Source: an uncultured Eubacteriales bacterium
GTDB lineage: Bacteria; Bacillota; Clostridia; Peptostreptococcales; Anaerovoracaceae
Assembly (NCBI GenBank): GCA_902786815.1
Contig: CADADV010000005.1
Location: 1 to 64,000 of the forward strand
Direction of reading: 5' to 3'
Length of the DNA: 64,000 nt
Under the pieces are notes generated by a model. The model ran no database searches, was not told the origin of the DNA, and saw only the letters and a list, made by a program, of their open reading frames with translations. This document shows, piece after piece, positions 33,103 to 42,672 of this stretch. How positions within the stretch are numbered: the first letter of the stretch is position 1; each line of letters starts with the position of its first letter. Both the position numbers and the translations under genes were made by a program.

Positions 33103-33804
33103 CTACAAAGGCTTCTTGGCCGGCGTTCCGGCTTTCCTCGGATAGGCTGCCGGGGTCGGTTCCTTCTTCCTCACAACGACCAGACTGTGATCCAGCTGCG
33201 GAAGTTCCCGGATCTGGGGCTTGTCCCCGCCGAGGATCCGGATCGCGCGTGACGCATCGCTGATTTCCGCTTCGCAGTCAGCGCCTTTGTAAGCGATGAA
33301 ATATCCGCCCGGTTTCACGAAGGGCAGACAGTATTCGGACAGGACCTGCATGTTGGCAACAGCTCGGGAAACACAGAGGTCGAAGTTTTCTCTGTATTCT
33401 TTCTTTCTGGCCAGTTCCTCTGCCCTGCCGTGGATCACGGTCACGTTTCCGAGCCCGATTTCTTCACAAAGTTCGCGTACGATCCTGACGCGTTTCTGCA
33501 GGGAATCCATCAGGACGAATTCCTTGTCCGGATAACAGACTGCCAGAGGAACGCCGGGAAATCCTCCGCCTGTTCCAACATCGCAGATAGACGATGAAGC
33601 AGTAAAGGCAAGGCTTTCAGCGCACAGAAGGGAGTCGATGTAATGCTTCTGCACAAAGGTCTGCCGGTCCGTGATGGCGGTCAGATTCACCTTCTCGTTC
33701 CAGGAAAGCACGCCCTCCATGTACTGACGGAGCTGCTCCGTTTTCTCATCCGCGCCGTCGATATTCAGTTTCTCAATGTAGGACCTCAGTTCTTCCATTT
33801 CCAT
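33103..33804 (-). CDS. rsmG: 16S rRNA (guanine-N7)-methyltransferase RsmG, 233 aa
   Basis: It methylates G527 of 16S rRNA. The SAM-binding motif DVGTGGGFPGVPLA (about 75-88) and the downstream VSRAVANM and YKG segments are those of RsmG/GidB. The C-terminal tail (after about 210) is short, basic and Pro/Ala/Lys-rich, an addition not needed for catalysis. It follows mnmG in the mnmE-mnmG-rsmG order conserved near oriC. Confidence 0.95.
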   Translation of the reverse strand: MEMEELRSYIEKLNIDGADEKTEQLRQYMEGVLSWNEKVNLTAITDRQTFVQKHYIDSLLCAESLAFTASSSICDVGTGGGFPGVPLAVCYPDKEFVLMDSLQKRVRIVRELCEEIGLGNVTVIHGRAEELARKKEYRENFDLCVSRAVANMQVLSEYCLPFVKPGGYFIAYKGADCEAEISDASRAIRILGGDKPQIRELPQLDHSLVVVRKKEPTPAAYPRKAGTPAKKPL

Positions 33805-33880
33805 ACTCGTTCCTTCGTTCGTCTCTCCGTCCGTTCCTTCATCTATTTTTTCATCTGCTACGACTTCATCAATCGCTTCA

Positions 33881-35776
33881 TCATCTGCTGCGCCGCTGTT
33901 TTTCCAGATAGATCAGCAGAACATTGATATCTGCCGGCGAGACACCGGAGATCCTTGACGCCTGACCGATGGAAACAGGCTTCAGCGCATTCAGCTTCTG
34001 CTGCGCTTCGATCCGCAGACCGTCGATCTTCGAATAATCCATATCCGCACTCAGTTTCTTGTTTTCAAGACGTTTGAATTTTTCGATCTGGGCCAGCTGC
34101 TTCTGGATATACCCGCCGTACTTGATCTCGACTTCCATGGAAGTCTTCTGATGACGTGAAAGCACCGGCCGATCCGGATCGAGGGACGCCGTGTTATCAT
34201 ACGTCACTTCCGGTCTGTGCATCATCTCGTACAGAGACTGCGCCGATTTCAGCGGTGCGCTGCCCAGCTCCTCCAGGAGCGGATTCGCTGCCTGGGGGCT
34301 GATGACCACATGCTTCAGCCGCTCAGTTTCTTTCTCCACTGCTGCTTTTTTCTCCAGGAACCGTTGATAACGGTCTTCCTTGACCAGACCGACCTGATGC
34401 CCAAGCTCTGTCAAACGCAGATCCGCGTTGTCCTGCCGGAGCATGAGGCGGTACTCCGCCCTGCTCGTCATGATGCGGTAGGGTTCGTTGGTTCCCTTTG
34501 TGACCAGATCATCGATGAGCACGCCAATGTACGCCTGGCTCCTGTCGAGGATGAACGGCTCCCGTTCGTCCAGTTTCAGCACGGCATTGATGCCGGCCAT
34601 GAGTCCCTGGGCCGCAGCCTCCTCGTATCCGGAGCTGCCGTTGAACTGCCCGCAGCAGAACAGATCTTCGATGGACCGGTTCTCCAGCGTTGCCTTCAGA
34701 TCAAGCGGATCGATGCAGTCGTATTCGATCGCGTAGGCCGGGCGCACGATTTTCAGATGCTCCAGCCCTTCGATCGTTTCATAGAAAGCCTGCTGCACAT
34801 CTTCCGGAAGAGAAGACGACATGCCCTGAATATACATTTCCTCCGTATCGAGCCCCTCCGGTTCGATGAACAGCTGGTGGCGTTTGCGGTCTGCAAACCG
34901 GTTCACCTTATCTTCGATGGACGGGCAGTACCGCGGTCCCACGCCTTCGATCTTTCCGCCGAAGAGCGCCGACCGGTGGAAATTCGCACGGATCACATCA
35001 TGCGTTTTCTCATTTGTATAGGTCAGCCAGCAGCGGATCTGATCCCTCACAAGTTCATCATTCATGAAAGAGAACGGAACGATTTCCGCATCTCCATCCT
35101 GGGGGATCATCTTGTCGTAATCAAGACTCGACGCCAGGGCTCTTGCCGGCGTTCCGGTCTTGAACCGGCGCATGGGCAGTCCGTAGGAACGCAGACGCTC
35201 TGCCAGATCAACTGACGGCGCCAGTCCGTTCGGACCGCTGTCGAACACGCTGTCTCCGATGAAAATCTTGCCGGCCAGGAAGGTTCCTGTCGCTAAAATA
35301 ACGGCCCGGCTGCGGTATACCGATCCCGTCCGCAGCACAACGCCCCGCGCCGCTCCGTCTTCTATCACAAGATCCACGACCTCGCCCTGCTTCATATCAA
35401 GCAAAGGCTCACGCTCTATGGTCTTCTTCATTTCAAGATGGTAACGGTTCTTGTCTGCCTGGGCGCGCAGCGAATGGACGGCAGGACCCTTGGCTGTGTT
35501 GAGCATCCTGCTCTGGATGAAGGTCTTGTCCGTATTGATCCCCATCTCGCCGCCCAGCGCGTCGATCTCCCGGACGAGGTGGCCTTTGCCTGTTCCTCCG
35601 ATGGACGGATTGCAGGGCATCATCGCCACAGCCTCCAGATTGATCGAAAGCATGAGGGTCTTCTTTCCCATTCTGGCCGCGGCAAGACCGGCCTCGCATC
35701 CTGCGTGGCCCGCGCCGATCACGATGATGTCGTACTCTCCCATCAGGTATTCTGTTGTATGATCATTATTCTGCAC
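33881..35776 (-). CDS. mnmG: tRNA U34 carboxymethylaminomethyl-modification enzyme MnmG, 631 aa
   Basis: This FAD protein works with MnmE to modify the wobble uridine of certain tRNAs. The FAD-binding [20 protein letters not shown] (about 18-37), [15 protein letters not shown] and the C-terminal [16 protein letters not shown] tRNA-binding region are intact. The best start is GTG at 35776 with AGAGGTGA ahead of it; ATG about 11 codons later is an alternative. Confidence 0.95.
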   Translation of the reverse strand: MQNNDHTTEYLMGEYDIIVIGAGHAGCEAGLAAARMGKKTLMLSINLEAVAMMPCNPSIGGTGKGHLVREIDALGGEMGINTDKTFIQSRMLNTAKGPAVHSLRAQADKNRYHLEMKKTIEREPLLDMKQGEVVDLVIEDGAARGVVLRTGSVYRSRAVILATGTFLAGKIFIGDSVFDSGPNGLAPSVDLAERLRSYGLPMRRFKTGTPARALASSLDYDKMIPQDGDAEIVPFSFMNDELVRDQIRCWLTYTNEKTHDVIRANFHRSALFGGKIEGVGPRYCPSIEDKVNRFADRKRHQLFIEPEGLDTEEMYIQGMSSSLPEDVQQAFYETIEGLEHLKIVRPAYAIEYDCIDPLDLKATLENRSIEDLFCCGQFNGSSGYEEAAAQGLMAGINAVLKLDEREPFILDRSQAYIGVLIDDLVTKGTNEPYRIMTSRAEYRLMLRQDNADLRLTELGHQVGLVKEDRYQRFLEKKAAVEKETERLKHVVISPQAANPLLEELGSAPLKSAQSLYEMMHRPEVTYDNTASLDPDRPVLSRHQKTSMEVEIKYGGYIQKQLAQIEKFKRLENKKLSADMDYSKIDGLRIEAQQKLNALKPVSIGQASRISGVSPADINVLLIYLEKQRRSR

Positions 35777-35824
35777 TTTGCTTCGTCACCTCTTCATGCA
35801 AAAGCCGGACATACATGCTGTCCG

Positions 35825-37195
35825 TCATTTGCCAAGACAGAATCTCGAGAACACTTCGTCCAGCACTTCATCGGAAACGGTCTCTCCGATGATTTCTCCC
35901 AGCCAGTCATAACACTGTCTGACATCGATCTCGATGATGTCCAGCGCTTCGCACGCCGTCGTGATCGTCCGGGCGTCTTCCGCTGCCTGCAGTGCCTTTC
36001 GCAGCAGTTCCTCATGGCGCACATTGTTGACCATGACACTGTCCTTCTGCGTAAGCTGCCCGCCGTAAACGAGCTCCTCGATCCTGTCTTCTATCTCTGT
36101 CACGCCTTCTCCCTTCAGAAGGCATGTTTCTATTACATCGTTATTAGGCGATTTGCCTGTTAGAACCTCTATATCCCTTGGTGTGACTGCGTTTCCGAGA
36201 TCGCTCTTGTTCAGAAGAACGAGGGATCTGCGTCCTTCGAGACGCTTCAGAATGTCCTCATCTTCCTCTGTCAGCGGCGCGCTCCCGTCAACGATGACGA
36301 TGATCAGGTCTGCATTATTAAATGCTTCCTTGGTCTTTTCGATGCCGATTTTCTCGACGATGTCATCGGTCTGCCGGATCCCTGCAGTGTCCACCAGATA
36401 CACCGGGATGTTCCGGATGCTTACAGCCTCCTCGATCGTGTCGCGGGTCGTTCCGGGAATCTCCGTCACAATGGCGCGGGACTGCCGGAGCAGACCGTTC
36501 ATGAGAGAAGATTTCCCCACATTCGGACGTCCCACGATGGCCACCCGGATGCCTTCCCGAATCATTCGGCCCGTTCCTGCTGTAGCCAGAAGCCCGCTGA
36601 TTTCATCCTCCACATCCCCAATACCGGCAAGCAGTTTCTCGTAAGTGAGCTCCTCGATGTCTTCATCAGGATAATCGATGTTCACAGTGAGATCCACGAG
36701 GATGTCCAGAAGCTTCGCCCGGATGCCCTGCACCCGTTTCGACAGTTCTCCTTCCATCTGTGACAGTGCCGCATCATAACTGGCGTCCGCTTTGGCTTTG
36801 ATCAGATCAATCACGGCTTCTGCCTGCGACAAGTCCATGCGTCCGTTCAGGAACGCCCGCTTCGTGAATTCTCCCGGCTCTGCCATGCGTGCTCCTTCGC
36901 GCAAAACCAGCGCCAGAGTTTTTCGGAGCGAGACGGTGCTCCCGTGGCAGTTGATCTCAGCCACATCTTCTCCCGTATACGTGGCGGGTCCTTTCATATA
37001 GACGGCCAGCACTTCATCAATGACCTCTCCGCTTTCGGGATCTGCGATCCTGCCGTAAGTCATGCGGCGGTTTTTGATGCTTTTGCATGCGAAAACCCTG
37101 CGGAGGATCCGGAGTGAGTCCGGTCCGCTGATCCTGATGATTCCTATTCCGCCTTCACCGTAGGCTGTTGATATCGCTGCTATCGTTTCACACAT
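35825..37195 (-). CDS. mnmE: tRNA modification GTPase MnmE, 456 aa
   Basis: This potassium-dependent GTPase is the partner of MnmG. The N-terminal tetrahydrofolate-binding domain starts IAAISTAYGEGGIGIIRISG. The G domain has GRPNVGKSSLMNGL, IPGTTRDTIEE, DTAG and NKSD. The C-terminal end CLGK keeps the catalytic cysteine. It is the first of the mnmE-mnmG-rsmG group, separated from jag by a hairpin terminator. Confidence 0.96.
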   Translation of the reverse strand: MCETIAAISTAYGEGGIGIIRISGPDSLRILRRVFACKSIKNRRMTYGRIADPESGEVIDEVLAVYMKGPATYTGEDVAEINCHGSTVSLRKTLALVLREGARMAEPGEFTKRAFLNGRMDLSQAEAVIDLIKAKADASYDAALSQMEGELSKRVQGIRAKLLDILVDLTVNIDYPDEDIEELTYEKLLAGIGDVEDEISGLLATAGTGRMIREGIRVAIVGRPNVGKSSLMNGLLRQSRAIVTEIPGTTRDTIEEAVSIRNIPVYLVDTAGIRQTDDIVEKIGIEKTKEAFNNADLIIVIVDGSAPLTEEDEDILKRLEGRRSLVLLNKSDLGNAVTPRDIEVLTGKSPNNDVIETCLLKGEGVTEIEDRIEELVYGGQLTQKDSVMVNNVRHEELLRKALQAAEDARTITTACEALDIIEIDVRQCYDWLGEIIGETVSDEVLDEVFSRFCLGK

Positions 37196-37202
37196 AATAA
37201 TA

Positions 37203-37229
37203 ATTGTAAAGGCCCGCAGAAAGCGGGCC
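37203..37229 (-). terminator. Hairpin terminator between jag and mnmE
   Basis: On the minus strand GGCCCGC and GCGGGCC form a 7-bp stem around TTTCT, followed by TTTACAATT. The T-run is short, so read-through into mnmE is possible. Confidence 0.6.
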
Positions 37230-37237
37230 TCATCATG

Positions 37238-38059
37238 CTATTTCTTCAGTTCTATTACAACTCTTCTGTAAGGCTCTTCGCCCTCGCTTCTTGTCGTAAT
37301 TTCCGGGTTCTTCTGCAGAGTCGCATGAATGACCTTTCTCTCATAAGGGTTCATCGGTTCCAGGCGTACATGCTTTCTCGTCTTGATGACCTTCGCTGCC
37401 AGTCTGTTGGCCAGCTGCTCCAGAGTTCTTTCTCTCTTGGCTCTGTAGTTCTCCGCGTCGACTACCACCTTCGTGTAATTCTCATTGTCCTTGTTTACAA
37501 CGAGACTTGCCAGGTACTGAATGGCGTCGAGTGTCTGTCCTCTCTTGCCGATGACAGTTCTGGAGTCCTTGCCGTTCATTTCTATATAGACGAGATTTTC
37601 GCCGACTCTGGCGCTGAAGTTGAGATCCAGTCCCATCTTCTCTGTGATATCCTTCAGGAAGGTGAGCGCTTCATGCTCTTCTACCACTGTCAGGTCGTTG
37701 ATATCTACATCATCCAGAACGATGTTTGTCTTCTTTTCTTCCGGTTTCTTTGCTTTTGCTTTTGAGCTCTTTCTGGACTGGCTCTTTTTCTCAGAAGATT
37801 TCTTTTCAGGAGCTTTCTTTTCGGTTGTCTTTTTCTCTGAAACTTCCTTTTCCGGAGTTTTTACTACTTCCGGCTTCGGTTCTTCCTTCTTGATTTTCTC
37901 GACTCTTACTTTGGCCAGTTTGGCACCCAGTCCCAGAAAGCCCTTTGTCGGCTCCTCAAGGACGGTGACCTCAACCTCTTCTCTGGAAACCTTCAGATCA
38001 ATCAGGGCAAGGGAGACAGCTTCTTCGATGTCTTTGCCCCATTTTTCTGTGTAATCCAT
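37238..38059 (-). CDS. jag: RNA-binding protein Jag/KhpB, 273 aa
   Basis: The order is an N-terminal Jag domain (about 3-60, with EEPTKGFLGLGAKLAKV), a very Lys/Glu/Ser-rich linker (about 55-115), a KH domain with the GKRGQTLDAIQYL loop (about 170-185) and a C-terminal R3H domain (LEPMNPYERKVIHATL). KhpB binds RNA with KhpA and influences cell division and wall growth in Firmicutes. It stands right behind yidC, the usual order in this group. Confidence 0.94.
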   Translation of the reverse strand: MDYTEKWGKDIEEAVSLALIDLKVSREEVEVTVLEEPTKGFLGLGAKLAKVRVEKIKKEEPKPEVVKTPEKEVSEKKTTEKKAPEKKSSEKKSQSRKSSKAKAKKPEEKKTNIVLDDVDINDLTVVEEHEALTFLKDITEKMGLDLNFSARVGENLVYIEMNGKDSRTVIGKRGQTLDAIQYLASLVVNKDNENYTKVVVDAENYRAKRERTLEQLANRLAAKVIKTRKHVRLEPMNPYERKVIHATLQKNPEITTRSEGEEPYRRVVIELKK

Positions 38060-38092
38060 TCTATTTCCTCCGTATAACAGAGACTTCCCTTT

Positions 38093-38833
38093 TTATAAGC
38101 CTCTGTTTTTCTTCTCCAATCTTTCTCTGATTTGTCTTTCCTTCTGTTCCCTCTTGATTTTCTTTCTCATTGTCTGCAGATGGATGTTGAATCCGATCTG
38201 GATGATCTGGCTGACTGCCCAGTAGAGAGCAAGTCCTGCCGGGAACGATCTGGCCATCCAAAGAATCATGACAGGGAAGATGTACTGCATCATCTTCATC
38301 ATGGCAGCCGACTGATTGGCTGCGTCAGATCCTGTATCCTGCAGCATTCTGTTCATCGTGAAAGCGATAAACGTCGCAACGCCCGCAATGATCGGCAGGA
38401 TCCACGGGTCAGGCTGGCTCAGGTCCTTGATCCACAGGAACGGTTCATGGAAAGCGAAGATCATGGAGTCCTTCGTGATGTAGCGCATCGGGTTTCTGAG
38501 AAGCGCGAACAGACCCATGATGATCGGCATCTGGATGAGCATTGGAAGACATCCGCCCATTGGGTTGAACTTTTCTTCCTTATATAGCTCCTGCATCTTG
38601 ATGTTCATCATTTCCTGATCGTTGGCGTATTTATTCTGAATCGCCTTGATCTTCGGCTGCATCTCAGACATCATGGCAGTCGATTTCGTCTGCTTGATGT
38701 ACAGCGGATACAGGCACAGCTTTACGAATACCGTAAAGATAATGATGGAAAGACCGTAGTTTCCTATGAACCCATACAGAAGGTCAAGCAAAAGCCCCAT
38801 CGGCTTCGCTATGATTCCTAGTATAGTGTACAT
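38093..38833 (-). CDS. yidC: Membrane protein insertase YidC/SpoIIIJ, 246 aa
   Basis: It inserts proteins into the cytoplasmic membrane. The sequence starts with a hydrophobic segment (IIAKPMGLLLDLLYGFIG) and contains the family core IIIFTVFVKLCLYPLYIKQT, NPMGGCLPMLIQMPIIMGLF, and a C-terminal pair of membrane helices before a basic tail. Like other Gram-positive forms it lacks the large periplasmic domain; there is no clear lipobox. It lies between yidD and jag. Confidence 0.95.
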   Translation of the reverse strand: MYTILGIIAKPMGLLLDLLYGFIGNYGLSIIIFTVFVKLCLYPLYIKQTKSTAMMSEMQPKIKAIQNKYANDQEMMNIKMQELYKEEKFNPMGGCLPMLIQMPIIMGLFALLRNPMRYITKDSMIFAFHEPFLWIKDLSQPDPWILPIIAGVATFIAFTMNRMLQDTGSDAANQSAAMMKMMQYIFPVMILWMARSFPAGLALYWAVSQIIQIGFNIHLQTMRKKIKREQKERQIRERLEKKNRGL

Positions 38834-38847
38834 TAATTAATTTCCTC

Positions 38848-39057
38848 CTATTTTAAAGGATCGTATCCTCCTTCGTGGAACGGATGGCATTTCAAAATCC
38901 TCCGTATCCCCAGATAACTACCTTTAAAAAATCCGTACTTTTCCAGAGCTTGAATACAGTAAACTGAACAGGTAGGATAAAACCTGCACTTTGGCGGGAA
39001 CAGCGGCGATATGAATTTCTGATAGAATCTGATCAGTGCAATGAATACATACTTCAT
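38848..39057 (-). CDS. yidD: Membrane protein insertion efficiency factor YidD, 69 aa
   Basis: A small membrane-associated helper encoded next to yidC. The family signature [19 protein letters not shown] and the following GYDPLK end are present. It starts 1 base after rnpA and ends 14 bases before yidC. Confidence 0.94.
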   Translation of the reverse strand: MKYVFIALIRFYQKFISPLFPPKCRFYPTCSVYCIQALEKYGFFKGSYLGIRRILKCHPFHEGGYDPLK

Positions 39058-39058
39058 T

Positions 39059-39397
39059 TTAAGATACCGTTACTTTTCCTCTTGCGGCCGCGTTCATCAT
39101 TGATTTATTGACGTCCATAAGTTTCCTGCCGTTGATCGTATTTCTGGCAATGAATATCAGGTCGTATCCTGTACGGAATCTGTCTGCATTCAACCTGTAA
39201 CTTTCTTTCATGAGACGTTTCGCTCTGTTTCTCTGAACGCTGTTTCCTACCTTCTTACTTGCCAAAAAGGCTGTCCTGCTGTAAGGCAGATCGTTCTTCT
39301 TATAAAACAGAACGATATATCTGTCCGGGACTGATTTCCCTGCTTTATAAACTGAGGTGAAATCGTCTTTTTTTCTCAGTACTTCCTTTTTGAGCAT
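39059..39397 (-). CDS. rnpA: Ribonuclease P protein component, 112 aa
   Basis: This is the protein cofactor of the tRNA 5'-processing RNA enzyme. The central basic motif ([21 protein letters not shown]) and the N-terminal [15 protein letters not shown] segment are typical. It lies in the conserved rpmH-rnpA-yidD-yidC-jag order. The ribosome binding site is weak, which may reflect coupling to the transcript from rpmH. Confidence 0.95.
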   Translation of the reverse strand: MLKKEVLRKKDDFTSVYKAGKSVPDRYIVLFYKKNDLPYSRTAFLASKKVGNSVQRNRAKRLMKESYRLNADRFRTGYDLIFIARNTINGRKLMDVNKSMMNAAARGKVTVS

Positions 39398-39446
39398 AGT
39401 TCTTTGAGCATGGCTCCTTTTGTTTCATCAACAATCCTATAACAAA

Positions 39447-39472
39447 AAGACCACTACATGTGCGGTCTCTAT
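39447..39472 (-). terminator. Weak hairpin with T-run between rpmH and rnpA
   Basis: On the minus strand AGAC/GTCT with an inner CAC/GTG stem is followed by TTTTTG and overlaps the rpmH stop codon. It may act as an attenuator, lowering rnpA expression relative to rpmH. Confidence 0.4.
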
Positions 39473-39603
39473 GCTGATAAAACTTTTCTTCCTCTTTTTC
39501 TTCTTCTCTTGAGCACATTTCTACCATTCTTAGTTTTCATTCTTTTTCTGAAGCCGTGCTCCTTTTTGCGCTGCCTCTTCTTTGGCTGATATGTCATCTT
39601 CAT
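39469..39603 (-). CDS. rpmH: 50S ribosomal protein L34, 44 aa
   Basis: The protein reads [20 protein letters not shown] at the start and ends RGRKVLSA, a canonical L34. GGAGG lies 8 bases before the ATG. A strong promoter at 39675-39704 drives it. It marks the left border of the origin region and is divergent from dnaA. Confidence 0.97.
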   Translation of the reverse strand: MKMTYQPKKRQRKKEHGFRKRMKTKNGRNVLKRRRKRGRKVLSA

Positions 39604-39674
39604 TGGCTTTTCCTCCTTCTTCTAAAATTTACCCGCACAGATCTGAATTCCAATCTGCGCACATATGCTTGAGT

Positions 39675-39704
39675 ATTATACAACTCTGAAATAAATCATG
39701 TCAA
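39675..39704 (-). promoter_or_regulatory. Promoter of rpmH-rnpA
   Basis: On the minus strand TTGACA (39699-39704) and TATAAT (39675-39680) are separated by 18 bases. The leader before rpmH is about 65 bases. Confidence 0.85.
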
Positions 39705-39823
39705 TTTATTTAAACTTGTCTGATATAGTTTTTATAGGTTTTGCTTATTTTAAATTCCATTTTTGTACAGTTTTTGATACAAGACACAATATGTTGTTGT
39801 TTCTGTTGAAACTATGCACAACT

Positions 39824-39899
39824 TTATCCACTGATTGTGGATAAGTCTTCCTATCATTGAAATTTTAATATCCACGATTTAACTGTTGCCTGTGGATAA
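39824..39899. other. oriC: oriC, upstream DnaA-box cluster
   Basis: Four DnaA boxes lie in 76 bases: TTATCCACT (39824-39832), TGTGGATAA (39836-39844), ATATCCACG (39868-39876, two mismatches) and TGTGGATAA (39891-39899). The surrounding 39.70-39.97 kb is AT-rich and non-coding. It is equivalent to the incA/B side of the bipartite Bacillus origin and probably also mediates DnaA autoregulation, since it overlaps the dnaA promoter region. Confidence 0.9.
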
Positions 39900-39972
39900 C
39901 TTTTTTTGTATGATATATTCCGTTCTGTGATATCATGTATATCCAATTTTCGGAAAGGCAATTATTCGTTTA

Positions 39973-41358
39973 ATGGAGAAAATCAACACGCTAAAATGGA
40001 AGGACGTCCTTGCCCAGACAAGCAAGGAATTAACAGAAGTAAGCTACAGAACATGGTTCCTGCCTCTGGTCCCGTTGGAAATGGACGAGGAAAAGGGCAT
40101 CATGTCGATTGCTGTTACGGATAAATTCAAGGCGGATATGTTCGTCAGGAATCCCCGTTATATCGAAGTACTCGAGAAATCTGTCAAAAGCGTATTCAAA
40201 AAGCAGTACAGAATTCTGATCACACACAAGTCAGAAGATGAAATCAAGAAGATCCTTGAGGGAAAAAGGGTCAATGTTGCTGCGCCTTCCATCGATTCCT
40301 CCAATCCTTATAAAGAAGAATATTATCTGAATCCGAAGTTCAATTTCGATAATTTTATCGTTGGGCCGAACAACGAATACGCCCATGCAGTGGCTCTGGC
40401 TGTAGCGGACAATCCATCCACTGTATACAATCCTCTCTTTATCTACGGAGGATCCGGACTCGGCAAGACCCACCTCATGCATGCCATCGGACAGCATGTG
40501 ATGAGAATGTATCCTTCTCTGAAAGTTCTCTATGTATCTTCAGAGATGTTCACATCAGAACTTGTACAGGCACTGGGAGATCCGGTAAACAGACTCAGCA
40601 AACTGAATGATTTCAAAGCGAAATACAGAGATGTCGATGTGCTTCTGATCGACGATATCCAGTTTATTGAAGGAAAAGACAGAACTGAAGTTGAATTTTT
40701 CCATACATTTAATACTCTGATCAGTCAGAATAAACAGATCGTCATCTCCAGCGACCGTCACCCAAATAAACTGAAAGAACTGGATGAACGTCTGACTTCC
40801 AGGATCAAATCCAATATTATGGCTGACATCCAGCCTCCTGATTTTGAAACACGAGTGGCGATCCTGAGAAAAAAAGCTGAAGAAGAGGGCATCATCATCG
40901 ATAACGACGTCATGGAAGTCATCGACCTGCTCGCTGAAAAAATCAAATTCAATATCAGAGAACTGGACAGCGCTCTGCTGCGCGTCATCTCGTTTGCAAA
41001 TTTCAAGAACCAGCCGATCACAGCCAAGTTCGCCAAAGAATATCTCACCGATATCTTCTCTATGAGAGACATCGATATCTCCTGCGAATCTGTCAAGAAG
41101 GCTGTGTGCAAGAAATACAACATTAAAATAACAGATATCGAATCGAAGAAACGGAACAGGGAATTCTCCCAGCCCCGTCAGATCGCGATGTATATATGCC
41201 GGGAGATGACAGATCTGTCGCTTCCTAAAATCGGCGCATCCTTCGGAGGAAGAGATCATACGACTGTACTTCACGCCTGCGAGAAAATCAGCAAGCAGAT
41301 CAAACTTGATCCGACATTGGCCGAAGATATCAAGAATCTGAAAGAGGATATACAGTAG
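39973..41358 (+). CDS. dnaA: Chromosomal replication initiator DnaA, 461 aa
   Basis: Domain I (about 1-85) begins MEKINTLKWKDVLAQTSKEL, followed by a short linker. The AAA+ domain (about 125-340) has Walker A GGSGLGKTHLMHAIG, Walker B LLIDDIQF and the sensor segments SSDRHPNKL and RLTSRIKSN. The DNA-binding domain IV ends with GRDHTTVLHACEKI, which contacts DnaA boxes. It is flanked on both sides by DnaA boxes. The ribosome binding site (GAAAGG) is rather far from the ATG, which may keep translation low. Confidence 0.97.
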   Translation: MEKINTLKWKDVLAQTSKELTEVSYRTWFLPLVPLEMDEEKGIMSIAVTDKFKADMFVRNPRYIEVLEKSVKSVFKKQYRILITHKSEDEIKKILEGKRVNVAAPSIDSSNPYKEEYYLNPKFNFDNFIVGPNNEYAHAVALAVADNPSTVYNPLFIYGGSGLGKTHLMHAIGQHVMRMYPSLKVLYVSSEMFTSELVQALGDPVNRLSKLNDFKAKYRDVDVLLIDDIQFIEGKDRTEVEFFHTFNTLISQNKQIVISSDRHPNKLKELDERLTSRIKSNIMADIQPPDFETRVAILRKKAEEEGIIIDNDVMEVIDLLAEKIKFNIRELDSALLRVISFANFKNQPITAKFAKEYLTDIFSMRDIDISCESVKKAVCKKYNIKITDIESKKRNREFSQPRQIAMYICREMTDLSLPKIGASFGGRDHTTVLHACEKISKQIKLDPTLAEDIKNLKEDIQ

Positions 41359-41364
41359 AAGGGC

Positions 41365-41520
41365 TTATTCACAGTCACTGTGAACAAAAAATACAAATTA
41401 TCCACAGGGATCAATGAATAAAAAAAGGCTGATTTTCAAGGATAGAATCACTTTTCAACAAATCCACAGCCTCTACTACTACTAATACTAAATATATAAT
41501 ATAATAAAAATGACTTTTTT
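41365..41520. other. oriC: oriC, unwinding side: DnaA boxes, DnaA-trio tract and AT-rich region
   Basis: Between dnaA and dnaN lie TTATTCACA (41365-41373), a perfect TTATCCACA (41398-41406) and AAATCCACA (41460-41468). Directly after the last box comes TACTACTACTAATACTA (41474-41490), a run of three-base steps matching the DnaA-trio element of the basal unwinding system, followed by an almost pure A/T stretch (41491-41520). This is the likely melting site. Confidence 0.85.
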
Positions 41521-41534
41521 TTCAGGAGGATCCT

Positions 41535-42650
41535 ATGAAATTCACATGTAATCAGCAAAGTCTCGCAAAGGCATTAAACACTGTTTCGAAAGCAGTTTCC
41601 AGCAGAACAACAATTCCTATTCTGAAGGGCATCATGATCAAGGCAACAGAAGAGGGAAGTCTCATACTGACTGCTTCCGATCTGGAAATCAGCATCAAGA
41701 AAGAAATTGAAGCGGATGTAGCAGAACCGGGTGCTTTTGTAGTAATGGCAAAGCTCTTTGGAGATATTATCAGAAAGCTTCCGAATGAAGACATTCTCAT
41801 CAGCGAAGAGGAAGGCGGATCAGTTCTCATCAAAACCAGTTTTTCTGAATTCAATGTTGTAGCGTTCCCAACTGACGAATTCCCGGAGATCGGGAACAAA
41901 GAAGAAGGCAGCGACAGCCTGGTCATAGACAGAAACATCTTCAGGGAAATGATACGTAAGACTGCTTTTGCAGCCAGCGTAGATGAATCAAAGGGAGTTC
42001 TTACAGGAATCCTGACAGAAATCGATGAAGCAAGCATCAAGATGGTATCACTGGACGGCTTCAGGCTTGCCCTTGTCAAAGAAAACATGGTAAGTGAAGC
42101 ATCGAATAAGTTCATCATCGCCGCTAAAGTCATGAATGAAATCAGCAAGATCATTTCGGAAGACGAAGAAGAATCTGACATTACGATTTATCTTGGTGAG
42201 AAAAAAGTTGTCATCAATATTGGAAGAAATGAGATCATCATCAGAAGAATGGAAGGTGAATTCATCAGATATGCAGACATTCTTCCTTCTGAAAACACGA
42301 CTCATGTAACTGTAAACAGAGGCATGCTTCTGGAAAGTATCGAGAGAGCGTCACTGCTTTCAAGAGAAGGAAAAAACAATCTGATCAAAATCATCATCAA
42401 GAATGACCTGATGACGATCACTTCAAGATCAGAAGAAGGAAATGTAAAAGAAGAAATCATCGTCGAAAAGACCGGAAACGATATGGAAATAGGATTCAAC
42501 TCCAAGTTCGTACTGGATGTGCTCAAAGTCATCGATGATGAACAGGTTTCCCTGAATTTCAAAAACGGCGTTTCACCATGCGTCGTGACGCCGGTGGAAG
42601 GGGACAGCTACGAATACCTGATCCTTCCGGTAAGAATTCCTTCTATGTAG
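41535..42650 (+). CDS. dnaN: DNA polymerase III sliding clamp, 371 aa
   Basis: This ring-shaped beta clamp tethers polymerases to DNA. It begins MKFTCNQQSLAKALNTVSKA, has the three clamp repeats in a protein of normal length, and ends with the YEYLILPVRIPSM tail typical of the family. GGAGG lies 5 bases before the ATG. A small yaaA-type S4 gene that often sits between dnaN and recF in Firmicutes is absent; recF starts 22 bases downstream. Confidence 0.97.
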   Translation: MKFTCNQQSLAKALNTVSKAVSSRTTIPILKGIMIKATEEGSLILTASDLEISIKKEIEADVAEPGAFVVMAKLFGDIIRKLPNEDILISEEEGGSVLIKTSFSEFNVVAFPTDEFPEIGNKEEGSDSLVIDRNIFREMIRKTAFAASVDESKGVLTGILTEIDEASIKMVSLDGFRLALVKENMVSEASNKFIIAAKVMNEISKIISEDEEESDITIYLGEKKVVINIGRNEIIIRRMEGEFIRYADILPSENTTHVTVNRGMLLESIERASLLSREGKNNLIKIIIKNDLMTITSRSEEGNVKEEIIVEKTGNDMEIGFNSKFVLDVLKVIDDEQVSLNFKNGVSPCVVTPVEGDSYEYLILPVRIPSM

Positions 42651-42672
42651 TATCGATTCTATGTAGTTTAGA

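Noticed and set aside
34217-35215. 332-codon plus-strand frame opposite mnmG
   Set aside because: Antisense to an essential, fully conserved gene; composition is that of a shadow.
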